A stretch of DNA of 64,000 bases from Metellina segmentata (lineage: Eukaryota; Arthropoda; Arachnida; Araneae; Tetragnathidae): assembly GCA_947359465.1 (NCBI GenBank), contig OX375879.1, positions 97,450,396 through 97,514,395 of the forward strand. Reading direction: 5' to 3'. Both the position numbers and the translations under genes were made by a program. The notes below the pieces were generated by a model. The model saw nothing but the letters and a program-made list of their open reading frames with translations. It had not been told where the DNA came from and did not search any database. Of this stretch, positions 23,260-34,416 are shown piece after piece; the stretch's first letter is position 1; each line of letters starts with the position of its first letter.

Positions 23260-23900
23260 CCCTGACCCGAGAAAACCACTAATTGCTTTTAAGCCACGGA
23301 AAAAATGCTCATTTTTTCACCGACTCGGCGACTTCTAGCAAACACATATTAGCACCAAAAATGACGCAAGTTTTTTTTTTCTTTTCGAAAAAGAACACGC
23401 ACACACACATGCGAGATCACTGTATTTTTTCCGCACCCCTTCGAAAGGCAACAAAGAAAGCGTGGTAGCCTTTTAACGCTAAATAAAACAGATGATTATA
23501 ATTATAATCACATAAAAACAGAAGCCTTTTTTCCCCCAAATATTTTTACTCACAACTCTCACTTCGGCTAGAGGATAAAAAGTGAATTTTTTGGGACTGG
23601 GGGAGGGGGGGGGGCTGTTAAAGCACTAAAACCGCAGAAGAAATGAGAAAGGCTAATGATAATAACACATAAGGGAAGGTGGGAAAAAGGGCTTGGAAAA
23701 ATAAAAAAGGGGCGAAAAAAGAGGCACATGCACACACAAAAAAACTAAAACGCGGCCTTGTTGAAAGGGGTGGGTGGACAAAAAACAGAAGCGTAACTCT
23801 GCCAGGGTTTTTACCTTCTTAAAAGGCAATTAGGTCGCTTTATTTTAGTGAACAAACACCACAGAACGCTGGTTGCTGGTGCAAACGAGGAGTTGGGGAA
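23260..23900. other. Purine-rich, A- and G-tract segment
   Basis: This stretch has many A and G runs (for example GGGGGAGGGGGGGGGG near 23600, and AAAAAGGGGCGAAAAAAG) and few repeats. No gene. It may be a conserved non-coding stretch or only compositionally biased. Confidence 0.3.
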
Positions 23901-24079
23901 AAAAAGCCGCTATCTATTACGTTGCTAATTGACTGAAAATTACATAATTCAACTCTAATTGCTCCTTGCTTGCGAGAGAGAAGAAACAAATTAATTACCC
24001 CGTGTATATTAGGTATGAATGTCAAGGATAATAAATTCTCATTTGTGGGCGTTGAAGAAGGAATTAAGCTTGGATTTTG

Positions 24080-25090
24080 TCGGTGCTTACTGCTCAGGTT
24101 TTTTCCCTCTTTTCCAGCTCGTAGAGATCATAAAAAATGCGATCGTACTTGTGGTGTTGTTAGTCTTCGAATTGTCTTTCCTTTAATTATGAAATATTCT
24201 TTAGTATCGTGTGTTTTGGAGAGGATATTCTTGTACTAAAGACATCAGATATAGTGCTTTTATAGATAATATAAGTAAACGTTTTAATTCGTGGCAAATG
24301 AGTCGTAAAAAATGCAAGGTCTTGCTGTGTTGTTGAACTTTGAATATTCTTTAATTATAAAATAGTCTTCAGTATCATATATCAATCTGGTAAGAGTTTT
24401 CTAATAAAATTTCTAGTAAAAACATTGGGCGTTTCCCCTCTTTTTGCAGTTTAGAGAAGCTCGTAAAAAATTCGAAGTATAGTTCTTATAGTGTCTAGTC
24501 TTAGTTAGTCTTCGAATTGTCTTTTCTTGAATTGTGAAGTTTTGTCTTGTATCATATTTTGGGAGAGAATATTCTTATACTAAAGACATCAGAGATAGTA
24601 TATTAGTATAGTTCTATTATTATAGTTAGTATTATTCTATATAGTATTAAGTATAGTTCTTATAGTGTCTAGTCTTAGTTAGTCTTCGAATTGTCTTTTC
24701 TTTAATTATGAAGTATTGTTTAATATCATATTTTGAGAGAAAATATTCTTATACTAAAGACATCAGAGAGTGTTCTTATACTTAATATAAGTAAACGTTA
24801 CAATTGGTGACAAATGAGTCGTAAAAAATATAAAGTCTTGCCATGTTGTTGGACTTCGAATATTCTTTAAGTATAGAATAGTATTTAGTATCATATATCT
24901 ATCTGATGAGAGTTTTCTAATAATAACTACATTGGGAACAGTGTTCTTGTAAACAATGCAAATTACAGTTATTATAATTGGTGGCAAAGAAATAGTACGA
25001 AGTACAAGGTATAGACCTTGTAATGTTGTTAGATTTTAAATTATCTTTAATTATAAAATAGCCTTTAGTATCTCACTAGATAAATTTCGG
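24080..25090. repeat. Old tandem repeat block, ~176/341-bp periods
   Basis: TTAGTCTTCGAATTGTCTTT recurs near 24160, 24505 and 24678. ACTAAAGACATCAGA recurs near 24235, 24578 and 24754. AATGAGTCGTAAAAAAT recurs near 24298 and 24811. Spacings of about 341 and 176 bp suggest a two-part unit with deletions between copies. Confidence 0.78.
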
Positions 25091-25726
25091 GAGGGAATAT
25101 TATAACATTAAAAGAAATTTAAAACGTAAGTAAAATATAAGTAATTTTAGTTTCAACTAAAAATGTTTTTTAAATTTCTACCAGGAATCAAAATTATTCT
25201 AGAAATTATTTTTTAATGAAAACTACATACGTTTAAATAGGCAATAGTTATCCTCGTTGATAATATTTGTTCACAGATAGTTATTTTTACGTTGTAGATT
25301 CGACACTTTTTCTAAATGTTGAGAGAATTTCTGAGGTATTCATATCCAGTGTGGACCTAATGAGAGAAAAATTTTAAGTTTTTTGCAAAGCCTCAGATTT
25401 TGGAAACTATTATATACCACTTCATCTAAATACTATATTCTTCAATTATAACAGTCCTTACGGTTGGTATTTTTAATTGAATATTCTGTCCATTTATTGA
25501 AAACCAGGTTTTCTTTTGTTGAAAATTACTCACGTAAACTGTTTACCCTAATATCAAAAGTTATAAAATTTATAGACTGAAAATATGTACATGGGGAAAA
25601 AAGTGTGAATGATGTGTTACACATTACATCAAATAAAATATTTTTCAATTTTAAAATAAAATCACGGAAAATTTAAAAATTCTACTGAATTTATTCAGCT
25701 GTTTATTTTTTCACGGCCTTTAAACA
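25091..25726. other. AT-rich DNA with no recognised feature
   Basis: No repeat or coding frame was seen. Confidence 0.5.
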
Positions 25727-26225
25727 ATCCACCCATCCATCCAATCTCTAATACGTTAAAACTAAACTCTTAAGTTAAAACTCGCTACGCATACTTGACG
25801 AACCCACACACATGCGTGACCCAAACAGATACGTAAAAGATACATTGTAACCGTACAAACCGATAATTGCTTATCTGAATAGTCAGTCATGGAAACTGAT
25901 AAGAAAGTCATCTTAGTTCTTTTTTAGTCTGCCCTGTATGGTTTTCCTCAATCTTTGCTAGACAGTTGGACCTTGCGTCTCTAAGCAATACATTCATACA
26001 TCCAATCTCTTAAATGTTAAAACTAAACCTAACCACAAGGTTAAACCCGCTACGCATACCTGAAGAACCCACACCCATGCGTGATCAACACAGATACATA
26101 AAAGCTACATCGTATCCGTAGAGTACGATAATTACTTATCTTAATGGTTGGTCAAAGAATCGGAATGCAAGAAAGGAACTCTTCTTAATCCTTTTTTTAG
26201 TTACCTCGGTGTTTTTTTTTCCCTC
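25727..26225. repeat. Diverged tandem duplication, ~258-bp period
   Basis: 25727-25955 and 25985-26215 align through CATCCAATCTCT, GTTAAAACTAAAC, CGCTACGCATAC.TGA, GAACCCACAC, CATGCGTGA, CAGATAC.TAAAAG and CGATAATT.CTTATCT. It is clearly an old duplication with scattered substitutions. Confidence 0.85.
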
Positions 26226-26700
26226 GAGTCCATCGCGTCCAATTACCTGCCGAGGACCACACACCGTCGAGAAGTGTGAACGATGCCTAGCCTTTCGGTG
26301 TCATAATGATAAGGTGGATGCGGACAAAATATGATATAAAAACGGTATTTTACGCCCTAATGGATCCGTCACGGGCCGAGGGCTCTTGCCCCCTTTTGTT
26401 TGAAGAATCCTCTTCAAGAGTGCGTACACCTTGGGGTTAAGTCGGACGAGGAGCGCGACGTTAATGATGGTAAATAGGAATGAAGCTCCTTTTTTAATGA
26501 TGCTGGAATCACTATGGAATTACGTACGCGAGGATGGTTACGTTTCCGTTTAATGCTTCTTCTGGGATGGAGGGGGTATGCCCTTCCATCCTCGGCGTCA
26601 CGGATGACGTGAGTATCGGGGCTGAGCTTTGTGGGCTTGTAAATACCGGCGTAAACAATCAGTGAGTGTCCGTCATTGATGCCTGAACTGTTTGTGCTAT
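26215..26700. other. GC-rich low-repeat island
   Basis: It has raised GC and CpG content, unique sequence and a TGACG-rich part (GGCGTCACGGATGACGTGAG near 26601). The minus-strand frame 26414-26881 spans this island and the adjacent SINE. Its N-terminal third is SINE translation, and the rest has no recognised motif. It is a candidate regulatory segment. Confidence 0.35.
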
Positions 26701-26710
26701 TATACTCTCG

Positions 26711-26993
26711 CCGACCAACAGGTCTGGTGGTTAAGGTGTTGGCCTCTAGATCGGAAGGTTCCTGGTTCGAATCCGGGTCAAAGTATGGATGTTTGTAAGC
26801 GTATGGTGTAGAGGGGGCTGGTGTCCTTGTCTTCCTTAATCTTAGTATTCCCTTCAATCTGTCGTGGCCGAAAGTCCTCACGTTGGGTTGGTGTGGAAGT
26901 TTGAAGTGTGGAGTGCCAGCTCAAGTGTTGCCCCGTCATCTGACCGTGGCTCAAAATTGTCATGGGATCTTTCCCTGAGGTGATTTATCCCTT
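26711..26993 (+). mobile_element. tRNA-derived SINE, 3'-truncated, with internal insertion
   Basis: The head CCGACCAACAGGTCTGGTGG, the B box GGTTCGAATCC and the body up to GGGATCTTTCCC are present. About 30 bp of extra sequence (TCCTTGTCTTCC..) interrupts the GGCTGGTGCACC region. The conserved 3' end is replaced after GATTTATCCC. Confidence 0.88.
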
Positions 26994-27705
26994 AACTATC
27001 CGAAAACTATCGAGTAATTAAAAAAATATTAAGGGCATCGTTTGTTGCCCACAATTCCATTCGTTAAGCAAGTAAAACGTCACTGCAGTTAAAACGCGTC
27101 TGTGACTAAAGTAGAGTTAACACCAACTGGAAATGCTTGAAAGAGTCCCAGTTTAATTCCATAACTTGAGTTACGAATTAGGCCTGGAAATTGCTCAGGG
27201 AACTAATAAAAAGAAGGGAATTAATGAAAAGAAATGCTCTTGCTCCATTCACAAGAATACAGTACGTGATATGAACTTATCCCATCACGTGGTAGAAGTG
27301 TGACTATATGAAATAGCATCGGAAAGTATATTTTGTGAATGATATCAATGGCAAGTTTAAACAAATACGTAAAGAATGAGTAAACACACCCCTATTTTAG
27401 TAAAAGGTCTATAAGAGTGGTGATATTATAAAATTGTCAAACATTATTGGGGACAGACATTGAATATTTGGATTCTCACGTGTCCCACCTTATCCCCCCC
27501 CCAAAAAAAAAAATTACAATTTTGGAGCTGAGTACAGCATACAATAAGAGATCCTATCTACTTTAAGATATATCTATCTTTTTCTGCTTTCGAGGTTTGC
27601 ACAAAGACCGTATTTGGACAAGCTGGGCCAAATACATGGCAGACAATGTAAAATCATCGATACATGAAAGTAACACAGAATAGAGAAATACACCTAGGGA
27701 AGAAT
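26994..27705. other. AT-rich DNA with no recognised feature
   Basis: A short C8/A10 tract lies near 27495. No gene or repeat was recognised. Confidence 0.45.
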
Positions 27706-27772
27706 CGAACCTTCGCTCTCTACAACTTGCAGGTTGCTATCTACTCACTGAGACATGGCGACTGCTTCAGAT
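27706..27772 (-). mobile_element. tRNA-like SINE head fragment
   Basis: Reverse reading gives GTCGCCATGTCTCAGTGAG, an AACCTGCAAGTTGTAGAG arm and GGTTCGATTC. It resembles the head at 22180. Confidence 0.45.
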
Positions 27773-27936
27773 AATTTGTATTGTTTTACATTGCGCATTT
27801 AAAAGCGCATATATAATCATTTACCTAGAATTTTCAAATGTTCATTGCAAAATGAAACGCTGGAGCTAATATGAAATTCCAAATCGGCCAACCAGGTCGA
27901 TTTTTCCTATATCAGTCACGTGACTACTAGCTGTAG

Positions 27937-28166
27937 TTTTTAATTAACGTCATACCAGAGTAACACAACGGGCTATTGACGACGGTTCGGGATCAATCCC
28001 CTAAGGGAAAGATCCAAGGATAACACCACGTAATTTTGAAACACGGTCAGATGACGAGACAACACCTGAGCTGGCACCACACTCTCCAAACTTCCACATT
28101 AACCCAATTTGAGGACTTTCGGCCACGACAGATTTAAGGTGCACCAGCCGCCTCTACACCATTCTT
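27937..28166 (-). mobile_element. 5'-truncated SINE (ATTACC family)
   Basis: On the minus strand, from the GCGGCTGGTGCACC region to the 3' end (GACGTTAATTAAAA), it matches the consensus. It breaks off where the unknown dispersed repeat starts at about 28165. The expected B-box head is missing at the junction. Confidence 0.88.
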
Positions 28167-28562
28167 ATAGAACGGCTCTTTCGCCTGTATGTCCGACCCC
28201 CCCCCCCCATTACCTAATTTGATCGATAGTCTTGAGTGGCATTTACAACGGAAGCTTTTCTTCCACAGTATTGTGTGGTGTATTGTTTGGCGCGAGATAG
28301 AGCGACCTTCTGCCTATCCCCCAACGCGTTCTTCACACCTCACGGTCGACAGGGTAGGTTACCGAACAAAAGAAGGAACCCCCTAAAACGTCAGTGACTG
28401 ATAGCTTGTAAATGGTAATCGATGCCAGCTGTCACTTAAAAGGGGGATAACATCCACAGTACACAGATCTATACCATGCAGCTGGTATAAACGAAATTTT
28501 AGTTGTAACAATTGTCCATCTGCCTCAACGTAAAGGTTAACCACCAGACTGGTTGGTCGGCG
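28165..28562 (-). repeat. Dispersed repeat of unknown family, copy 2, with SINE-like 5' head
   Basis: This is the inverted counterpart of 21415-21925. On the minus strand it starts CGCCGACCAACCAGTCTGGT then GGTTAACC, which looks like the head of the common SINE. It then runs into unrelated sequence through ACTAAAATTTCG to GAGCCGTTC. It could be a chimeric SINE subfamily or a recombination product. The 65-codon plus-strand frame at 28189-28386 is not supported. Confidence 0.75.
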
Positions 28563-28630
28563 TCGATATGTTGATGTCCCCTTCCCTAGTGAGACGTTTA
28601 CTAATAAGAACTACTATTACCATTTCCTTC

Positions 28631-28948
28631 GCCGACCAACCGGTATAGTGGTTAAGCTGTTAGCCTCTAGATCGGAAGGTTCATGGTTCGAATCCGGGTC
28701 AGTATATGGATGTTTATAAGCGTATGGTGCCCCTTCAATCTGTCGTGGCCGAAAGTCCTCACGTTGGGTTGGTGTGGAAGATTGAAGAGTGGAGTGCAAT
28801 CTCAGGTGTTTCTTCGTCATCTGACGTTGGTTCAAAATTACGAGGTGTTGTCCTCGGATCTTTCCCCTTAGGGACTGGTCTCGGACCGTCGTCAATTGCC
28901 CGTCGTGTTGCTCTAGTACGACGTTAACTAAAATTACCATTACCATCA
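28631..28948 (+). mobile_element. Full-length tRNA-derived SINE
   Basis: It has the head CCGACCAACCGGTATAGTGG, the B box GGTTCGAATCC, a slightly deleted middle (the TAGAGGCGGCTGGTG block is lost) and a complete 3' end with (ATTACC)n. Open frames on both strands here are SINE translations. Confidence 0.95.
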
Positions 28949-29149
28949 CACCTCTTAACATCGTCGCCAGTTTGCTTATATTTCACGTCTATTGCTAAAA
29001 CTAGATACCTCAAAGCCAACCTCACCTCAAAGAAACCGATAGCAGTACCGTCGCACAAGCAATGGATTGCTTCTTAATAGTTATTTTGAGCATTCCATAA
29101 TGACGGGGACAGACCGAAATAAAATAAAATGAAGGAATCATTTCCCCAT

Positions 29150-29640
29150 TGTTTCTTCAGCAAATGCCTTAACAACCCCAAAACAAAATCGACAGCGTTC
29201 TTTTGAAACCTCCACCGCCGAACCGAGAGACTTCTTCAGAAATAGGCCACGCAAACCATCAAGCGATGGAAAAACACAAAACGAATGCGAGACCAGCTAA
29301 TGTCCGCCGCAAAGATGCCGAAACCTTTGATTAGGAAGGCGGGGTTCGGAGAGGACGTTCAACTGGAGAAATCTGTCTCTGGAGTGAGACTTGAGAGAAA
29401 ATACCGCCGTCCCTCCTGCATTTTCGCTCTAATAACCAGTCTACTGACTACCTCTTTCGTCAGTGAGGTCAATGCTGACTTCGGCTCGGTCAACTTCTGT
29501 CAACAGGACAATACGCGCCGAATAACAATGCTCTGGTCGGTGGTCCTTCTTCGAATATCGAAGCGGCTTCTGTTTTCGAGGACTGCTTGGTGAAGGACTT
29601 GATGAGAAAGGGCCGCGAATTTTTCTTTTGGTTTTAAAAT
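29150..29640. other. GC-rich low-repeat island
   Basis: This CpG-containing segment carries a 102-codon plus frame (29285-29593) and an overlapping 113-codon minus frame. Neither has a recognisable domain, signal peptide or splice-supported boundary. It is a candidate conserved non-coding element or unrecognised exon. Confidence 0.3.
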
Positions 29641-30044
29641 CCAGCGCATTCGGCGGTTTCGTTAAAATGCAAATCCGTTCTAATCCTCTTTGATAGAATT
29701 CAAATTTTTCATTCCCTTCGATACGATGAGGAAAATTGAATTGATTTCTAGAAAGAGAGAGAGAGATAGCAAAATTGCGCATTGTATGAATATGTTGTTG
29801 AGACTTAGAACAGATATTTAATAATCCGACAAATTGAATGAGTACTTTGAATTCATTTCTGCTGCTGAGAAGACTTCAAGTGATTACGGTTTGGGTGTCC
29901 TTTCGATATCGCAACAATCTGAATTCACATAGTCACCTAACAGATTATTTGAACAGGTTCCGCCTTGTGAACTTGGACAAATGTGTTGTTTTTTCAGCAG
30001 GAAAGGAGACGATGGAGCATGCTTTTATTTTTCTGCATAGATAG

Positions 30045-30375
30045 CCGACCAACCGGTATAGTGGTTAAGGTGTTAGCCTCCAGATCGGACGGTTCCTGGT
30101 TTGAATCCGGTTCCGGGCATGGATGTTTGTAAACGTGTGGTGTAGAGGCGGATGGTGCACCTTAAATCTGTCGTGGCCGAAAGTCCTCATGTTGGGTTGG
30201 TGTGGAAGTTTGGAGAGTGGGGTGCCAACTCAGGTGTTGCTTCGTCATCTGACTGTAGTTCAAAATTACGAGGTGTTGTCCTCGGTTCTTTCCCTTAAGG
30301 GACTGATCCCGGACCGTCGTCAATAGCCCGTTGTGTTGCTCTAGTACGACGTTAACTAAAATTACCATTACCATC
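30045..30375 (+). mobile_element. Intact tRNA-derived SINE with 12-bp target duplication
   Basis: This 331-bp copy carries an A-box region TAGTGGTTAAGG (30059-30070), a B box GGTTTGAATCC (30098-30108), the full body and an (ATTACC)2 tail. It is flanked by perfect CTGCATAGATAG duplications (30033-30044 and 30376-30387). Long duplications and a 3' simple tail indicate LINE-driven target-primed integration. The head resembles tRNAs with an AGTGGTTA D-arm. Confidence 0.96.
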
Positions 30376-30399
30376 CTGCATAGATAGGTAGGTAGGCAG

Positions 30400-30605
30400 T
30401 TAATTAACGTCGCACTGAAGCAACACAACAGGCTATTGGTGTCGGTTCAGAATCAATCCCGAAGGGAAAGACCAAGGCCAATGCCTTGTAATTTTGAACC
30501 GTGGTTTGATGACGAGAGCAACATCTGAACCGGCATTCTACTCTCCAAATATCCACACCAAGCCATCGTGAGGGCATTGGAGGCCTCGTCAGATTTAACG
30601 TTCAT
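30400..30605 (-). mobile_element. Old SINE relative, 5'-truncated
   Basis: On the minus strand, ATTAACGTCGCACTGAAGCA, GGCTATTGG and TTTTGAACC.TGGT..GATGA match the SINE 3' half with many substitutions. It lies 12 bp from the younger SINE and in the opposite orientation. Confidence 0.8.
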
Positions 30606-30770
30606 CACGACCCTTACTACCTTAGATACCGCGACCCTTTAATGCCACCTTAGGATACAGCCTTCAAAGAGAAAATTTGTCAAGACAGTGCGGTCACCTT
30701 TCCAAATAGTTTCAATGAGTGGATCACTTGCCGACCGCGTTTTGACCAATGTTACTGATGACGAGATATA

Positions 30771-31338
30771 CACTACCTTACAATAATAGACCGGAGCCAG
30801 CGGATTTACAAAAAATCCGAGAACTTGTTCGAGGGTGTTTTTCGTGGCATGGCTTGGACCTTTGCATGTTGTTCCTAGTCAATTGAACGTCGACGCCTAC
30901 ATGAACATTTTAGACAATAAGGTTCTTCCTACGCTCTGGCAATTTTATGAAATGAACGATTGTTACTTCCAGGATGACGACGCTTTATGTCATATTGCAG
31001 CCTCTGTCAAGCAGTGGTATCAAGATACTGATGTAAAACGTCTTCCCTGGCCTGCTCAGAGTCCCGATCTAAGCCTGATAGAACATTTATGGGACGCGTT
31101 AGAGCGACGCTTAAGGACCAGGGAACCACGTCCGAAATCTACAGCTGAGCTGGTGACATTCTTGCAGCAGGAATGGACACAAATACCCATGACTGTGTAT
31201 CAAAACCTTGTTGAAAGTATGCCCAGAAGTGTTGCTAGTGCAATTGCAGCACGTGGGGGACTATCACCCTCTTAAAGCATGTATTATTTCCCTTATACCA
31301 TCACAGCTTGCTATCCGGTCCATTATTGTAGGGTAGTG
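30771..31338 (+). mobile_element. Deleted Tc1-like element, copy 2 (568 bp)
   Basis: TA at 30769-30770 and 31339-31340 flanks inverted ends CACTACCTTACAATAATAGA and CACTACCCTACAATAATGGA. After the left end only about 40 bp precede the second half of the transposase gene. The same structure and length as 19868-20436 mark these as members of one non-autonomous derivative family. It appears to have inserted next to a piggyBac-like remnant (GATGACGAGATATA). Confidence 0.95.
30835..31275 (+). pseudogene. Tc1/mariner transposase, C-terminal half, uninterrupted frame
   Basis: A 146-codon open frame encodes the C-terminal half of a Tc1-family DDE transposase. Asp48 in YFQDDDALCH and Glu83 in SLIEHLWDALERR are 34 residues apart, matching the D34E spacing of Tc1. 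WPAQSPDLS precedes the Glu. The first catalytic Asp and both helix-turn-helix domains are missing, so it cannot be an active transposase. The frame is intact to its stop, unlike the copy at 19950. Confidence 0.92.
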
Positions 31339-31349
31339 TATATAGTCAT

Positions 31350-31351
<2 letters not shown>

Positions 31352-31393
<42 letters not shown>
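31352..31393. repeat. (TA)n microsatellite
   Basis: About 21 TA repeats lie just outside the right end of the Tc1 copy. Confidence 0.97.
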
Positions 31394-31395
<2 letters not shown>

Positions 31396-31701
31396 AGGCA
31401 ACTGGAATAACGATATAATTCATGATTCCCTACACAATACGCAATTCAGCTTGTATGCGTGTACAATCTGAATAATACATGTGTAAGGGGTTAGGCTTGA
31501 TTTGTTTGCTGTTCGGTCAATTTGAACTTCATGTGGGCTAATTTGATCTGATTCGTGAAGGATTTATCTTGTTTTGCGTGCTTCCCAGAAATGTTTTACA
31601 AACTGAATAAGAGATTGCCACATTTTTAAAAAAAACATTGCATACTTTCAAGCCACGTTTAACAGAAAGAAAGTACTAGTATGTTAAATCACGTAAAAAT
31701 A

Positions 31702-32045
31702 GTGGCGGCGTTAGCCCAGTTGCAAGGGAAATAATCAGCTATCGGAGGGTTGTGAGTTCGATACTCCGTCCACTCAAAACCGTCGTATAAACGGATGCAA
31801 GTTAAATCTGCCATGGTCTCCAATGTCCTCGCTTTGCCATGGCGTGGAAGTTTGGAGAATGGGTTACCAGCTCAGGTGTTGTCTCGTCATCTGACCGTGG
31901 TTCAAAATAATTACGGAGCTGTATTCGTGGATCTTTTCGTTTGAGACTGATCCCGGACCGTCGCCAATAGCCCGTTAGCTGCTCCAGTCCAAGTGGGTTA
32001 GGTCAAACCTGAAGTAACCCACGTAGGAATAGATAATGGTAATAA
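31702..32045 (+). mobile_element. SINE of a second head/tail subfamily
   Basis: The head GGCGGCGTTAGCCCAGTTGC with B box GTGAGTTCGATACTCC differs from the common head. The middle (GTGGAAGTTTGGAGA, CTCGTCATCTGACCGTGGTT, GATCCCGGACCGTCG) is shared. The 3' end is CTGCTCCAGTCCAAGTGGG with a coda about GGTTAGGTCAAACC. Related heads occur at 41915, 48726 and 51117. Confidence 0.82.
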
Positions 32046-32985
32046 ATTAACGACGCCATAGCAAATCAACATGCTGATGACAGTAAAAATTGGTAAGTTT
32101 TATCTAAGTTTACGAGAATATTTATCGGTGAGTGTTTTTAATCTTTGTTCGTCATATTTTTAAGAACACCTTGCACCGCTCCATCCAGGGCATGATAAGA
32201 AAAGTTCCCGGACCTTGTGAATAGTCTTTTAATTTGAAAATTCTGCGCATTCGATTTTGTCAAAATGCAAATCTGTTCTAATCCAAGCTCAAATTTTATT
32301 TATTTTTGTTCTCATGGAATCGTCTCCTCAATAAGTAGAAGAAAATTGAATTGATTTCTAGAAAAAGATTTCAAGGTTGTGTATGTTTTTGAGAGATTTA
32401 AAGATTTATAATACAGCATTTGATTGCAAATACCGAGGCGACATTTGTTTTTGAGAAGTAAGCCTTCCATTTCTTGGTCACGGGCTTGATAAAAAAGGGA
32501 CTTGGATTTGATACTTGTTAAAATAATTCATTAAAAAATTATTTGTTAAAATGAAAATGGCCTTCTCACTTCGTTCACATTCAAATATTTTCGTTGCCAT
32601 AAGTTTGGCTCTTCTATTCGAAGAAAATTGAATTGATTTCTACGAAAAGGTTTCAAGATTACACATACTGGTGGCATAGATTTAAAGATTTTTTTTATAA
32701 TCCAAAAAATTGATTGAAAAATTTGGATCGATTTCAGATTTAGCAACTTCACATGATTATAATTTTGATACTACTTTCGATATTAAAACAGCCTACAATT
32801 TCGTATAGTATAGTGGGTTGGACTTGATTTGTTCAATCTAAAGTCCCTTATACGAGTACTACGCGAGATCTAACTGATCTCATTTATGGAGGATTTATTT
32901 TGTTTTCCTCTAAAAATTTCAATAAATATGTTGCAATTATTCAATTTTGCAAAGTGAATAAAAAAAGCTTTATAAGAAACATTAA

Positions 32986-33071
32986 CTGAAGGAAAAAAAT
33001 AATTTTAAAGTTTTGTAAACTGCACAGATATGCAGGGATTTACGTTAATACTTATAAAATGACAGTTTAAA

Positions 33072-33113
<42 letters not shown>

Positions 33114-34202
33114 TTATGCACGAGTAAGATATTTGTATTCGTGAAAACAAAGCGAATTCTAATATTAAATTTCGAGTTTTTTATTTTTATTAATTGAATG
33201 GAATTTAAAGCGATCAAGACTAATACATTATTTTCAATTCAAACATATCAAGGCACGTATAATGTAACAATAGCATGCCATCTTGTTATAGTGGATAAAC
33301 CACAGTAATTTTGATGTAAATATAGTTAAAAACCAGGAAATTACTAGTAAGAGAATTATGAAAAGTGGCTTGTGTTACACGAAGTCGTTTAATTAAAGAA
33401 CAAATATTGGTAACAAAGTACCATAAGACCCGGAGATATAAACAGATTGTCAGTTACATAATCTGATTAATTCTAATTTTTAAATATTTGCATTTAGATT
33501 GTGAAAGTTGGTTGGTTGGGATTTTATAGAGCAAGATTAAAATGCTGACAGTTATGTTATTTGAAGCTTTCAGGAAAAGCAAACATTCCTATGTGAGGGA
33601 TTTTCAGTGCAAAACAAACCGGATGGCTTGTGAAGATTTTACTTTTTTCGAATGTTCTCGCACAGAACAAACACATCGGGTAATCTTAAAATGGAACTTG
33701 TAGCCGTTTTGACACGTTTTTCGTTTAACCTAATTTGAGTATACCCAGACTTTGGCCCATGGGTCACATCCTTACTGGCTTCCCACCACATCATTCATTA
33801 TTTTAACTTCAACAAATCACATAACAGGTTCTTTTTACCAAACATAATTTGTATACCATTTTTGAAAAATTGCAAATGCACACAAAAAAGTTGCTGCGTT
33901 GCCAGGTGTGGCATCTATATCTGTGAACAAACGTTCTCAGCTATCAATAATAACAAATTAAAAAATAGGAACCTCTCGACTAATGACAGTTTAGAATCAA
34001 CTTGCTACTAAAAAAAAAATCCAACCAAATTGTTAAAGAATTGTTAAATCAGGCATCAAACTAAATTACTTACTTTTATTATCTTTGTATTTGTAATAAT
34101 ACATCATATATAATTCATTTATGATAGTTAACATCCATGTTTTTTTTGGCTGCCATAAGTCACAGGGAATCTATGTGGAACTTGTTATTATCAAGCAAGT
34201 CT

Positions 34203-34205
<3 letters not shown>
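32986..34205. other. AT-rich DNA with a (TA)n tract
   Basis: (TA)17 lies at 33075-33108. Otherwise I see no repeat, gene or conserved-looking island. Confidence 0.5.

Positions 34206-34249
<44 letters not shown>
34206..34249. repeat. (TA)n microsatellite
   Basis: About 22 TA repeats. A shorter tract lies at 34891-34908. Confidence 0.97.
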
Positions 34250-34253
<4 letters not shown>

Positions 34254-34416
34254 ACTTATATCATTCAAACATGTAATTTAATGAAAGATCAAATTAAAAT
34301 ATTAAAATAAAAAGCATATGTATTTAACCAGAAAACGAAAGTTAGAAGAAAAGTTAAAACTAACCATGCAAGAGCGCTGAAAGCTGCAGACATAGCATGG
34401 TAAGGAATATATTTTT

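Larger units (their letters stand above)
29560..32985. repeat. Ancient duplication broken apart by later insertions
   Basis: GAAAATTGAATTGATTTCTA with AATGCAAATC.GTTCTAATCC upstream occurs near 29730, 32340 and 32620. TTGATTTGTTTG and GGATTTAT.TTGTTTT blocks occur near 31498 and 32823. The copies are in the same order, so an old ~1.3-kb tandem arrangement now contains two SINEs, a Tc1 copy and a (TA)n tract in its first part. The alignment is patchy. Confidence 0.6.

Noticed and set aside
26709..26780. Candidate functional tRNA gene (A and B boxes visible)
   Set aside because: It is the head of a tRNA-derived SINE with a ~330-bp family body. The cloverleaf is incomplete and there is no Pol III terminator at a suitable distance. 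The same applies to all other tRNA-like segments in the window.
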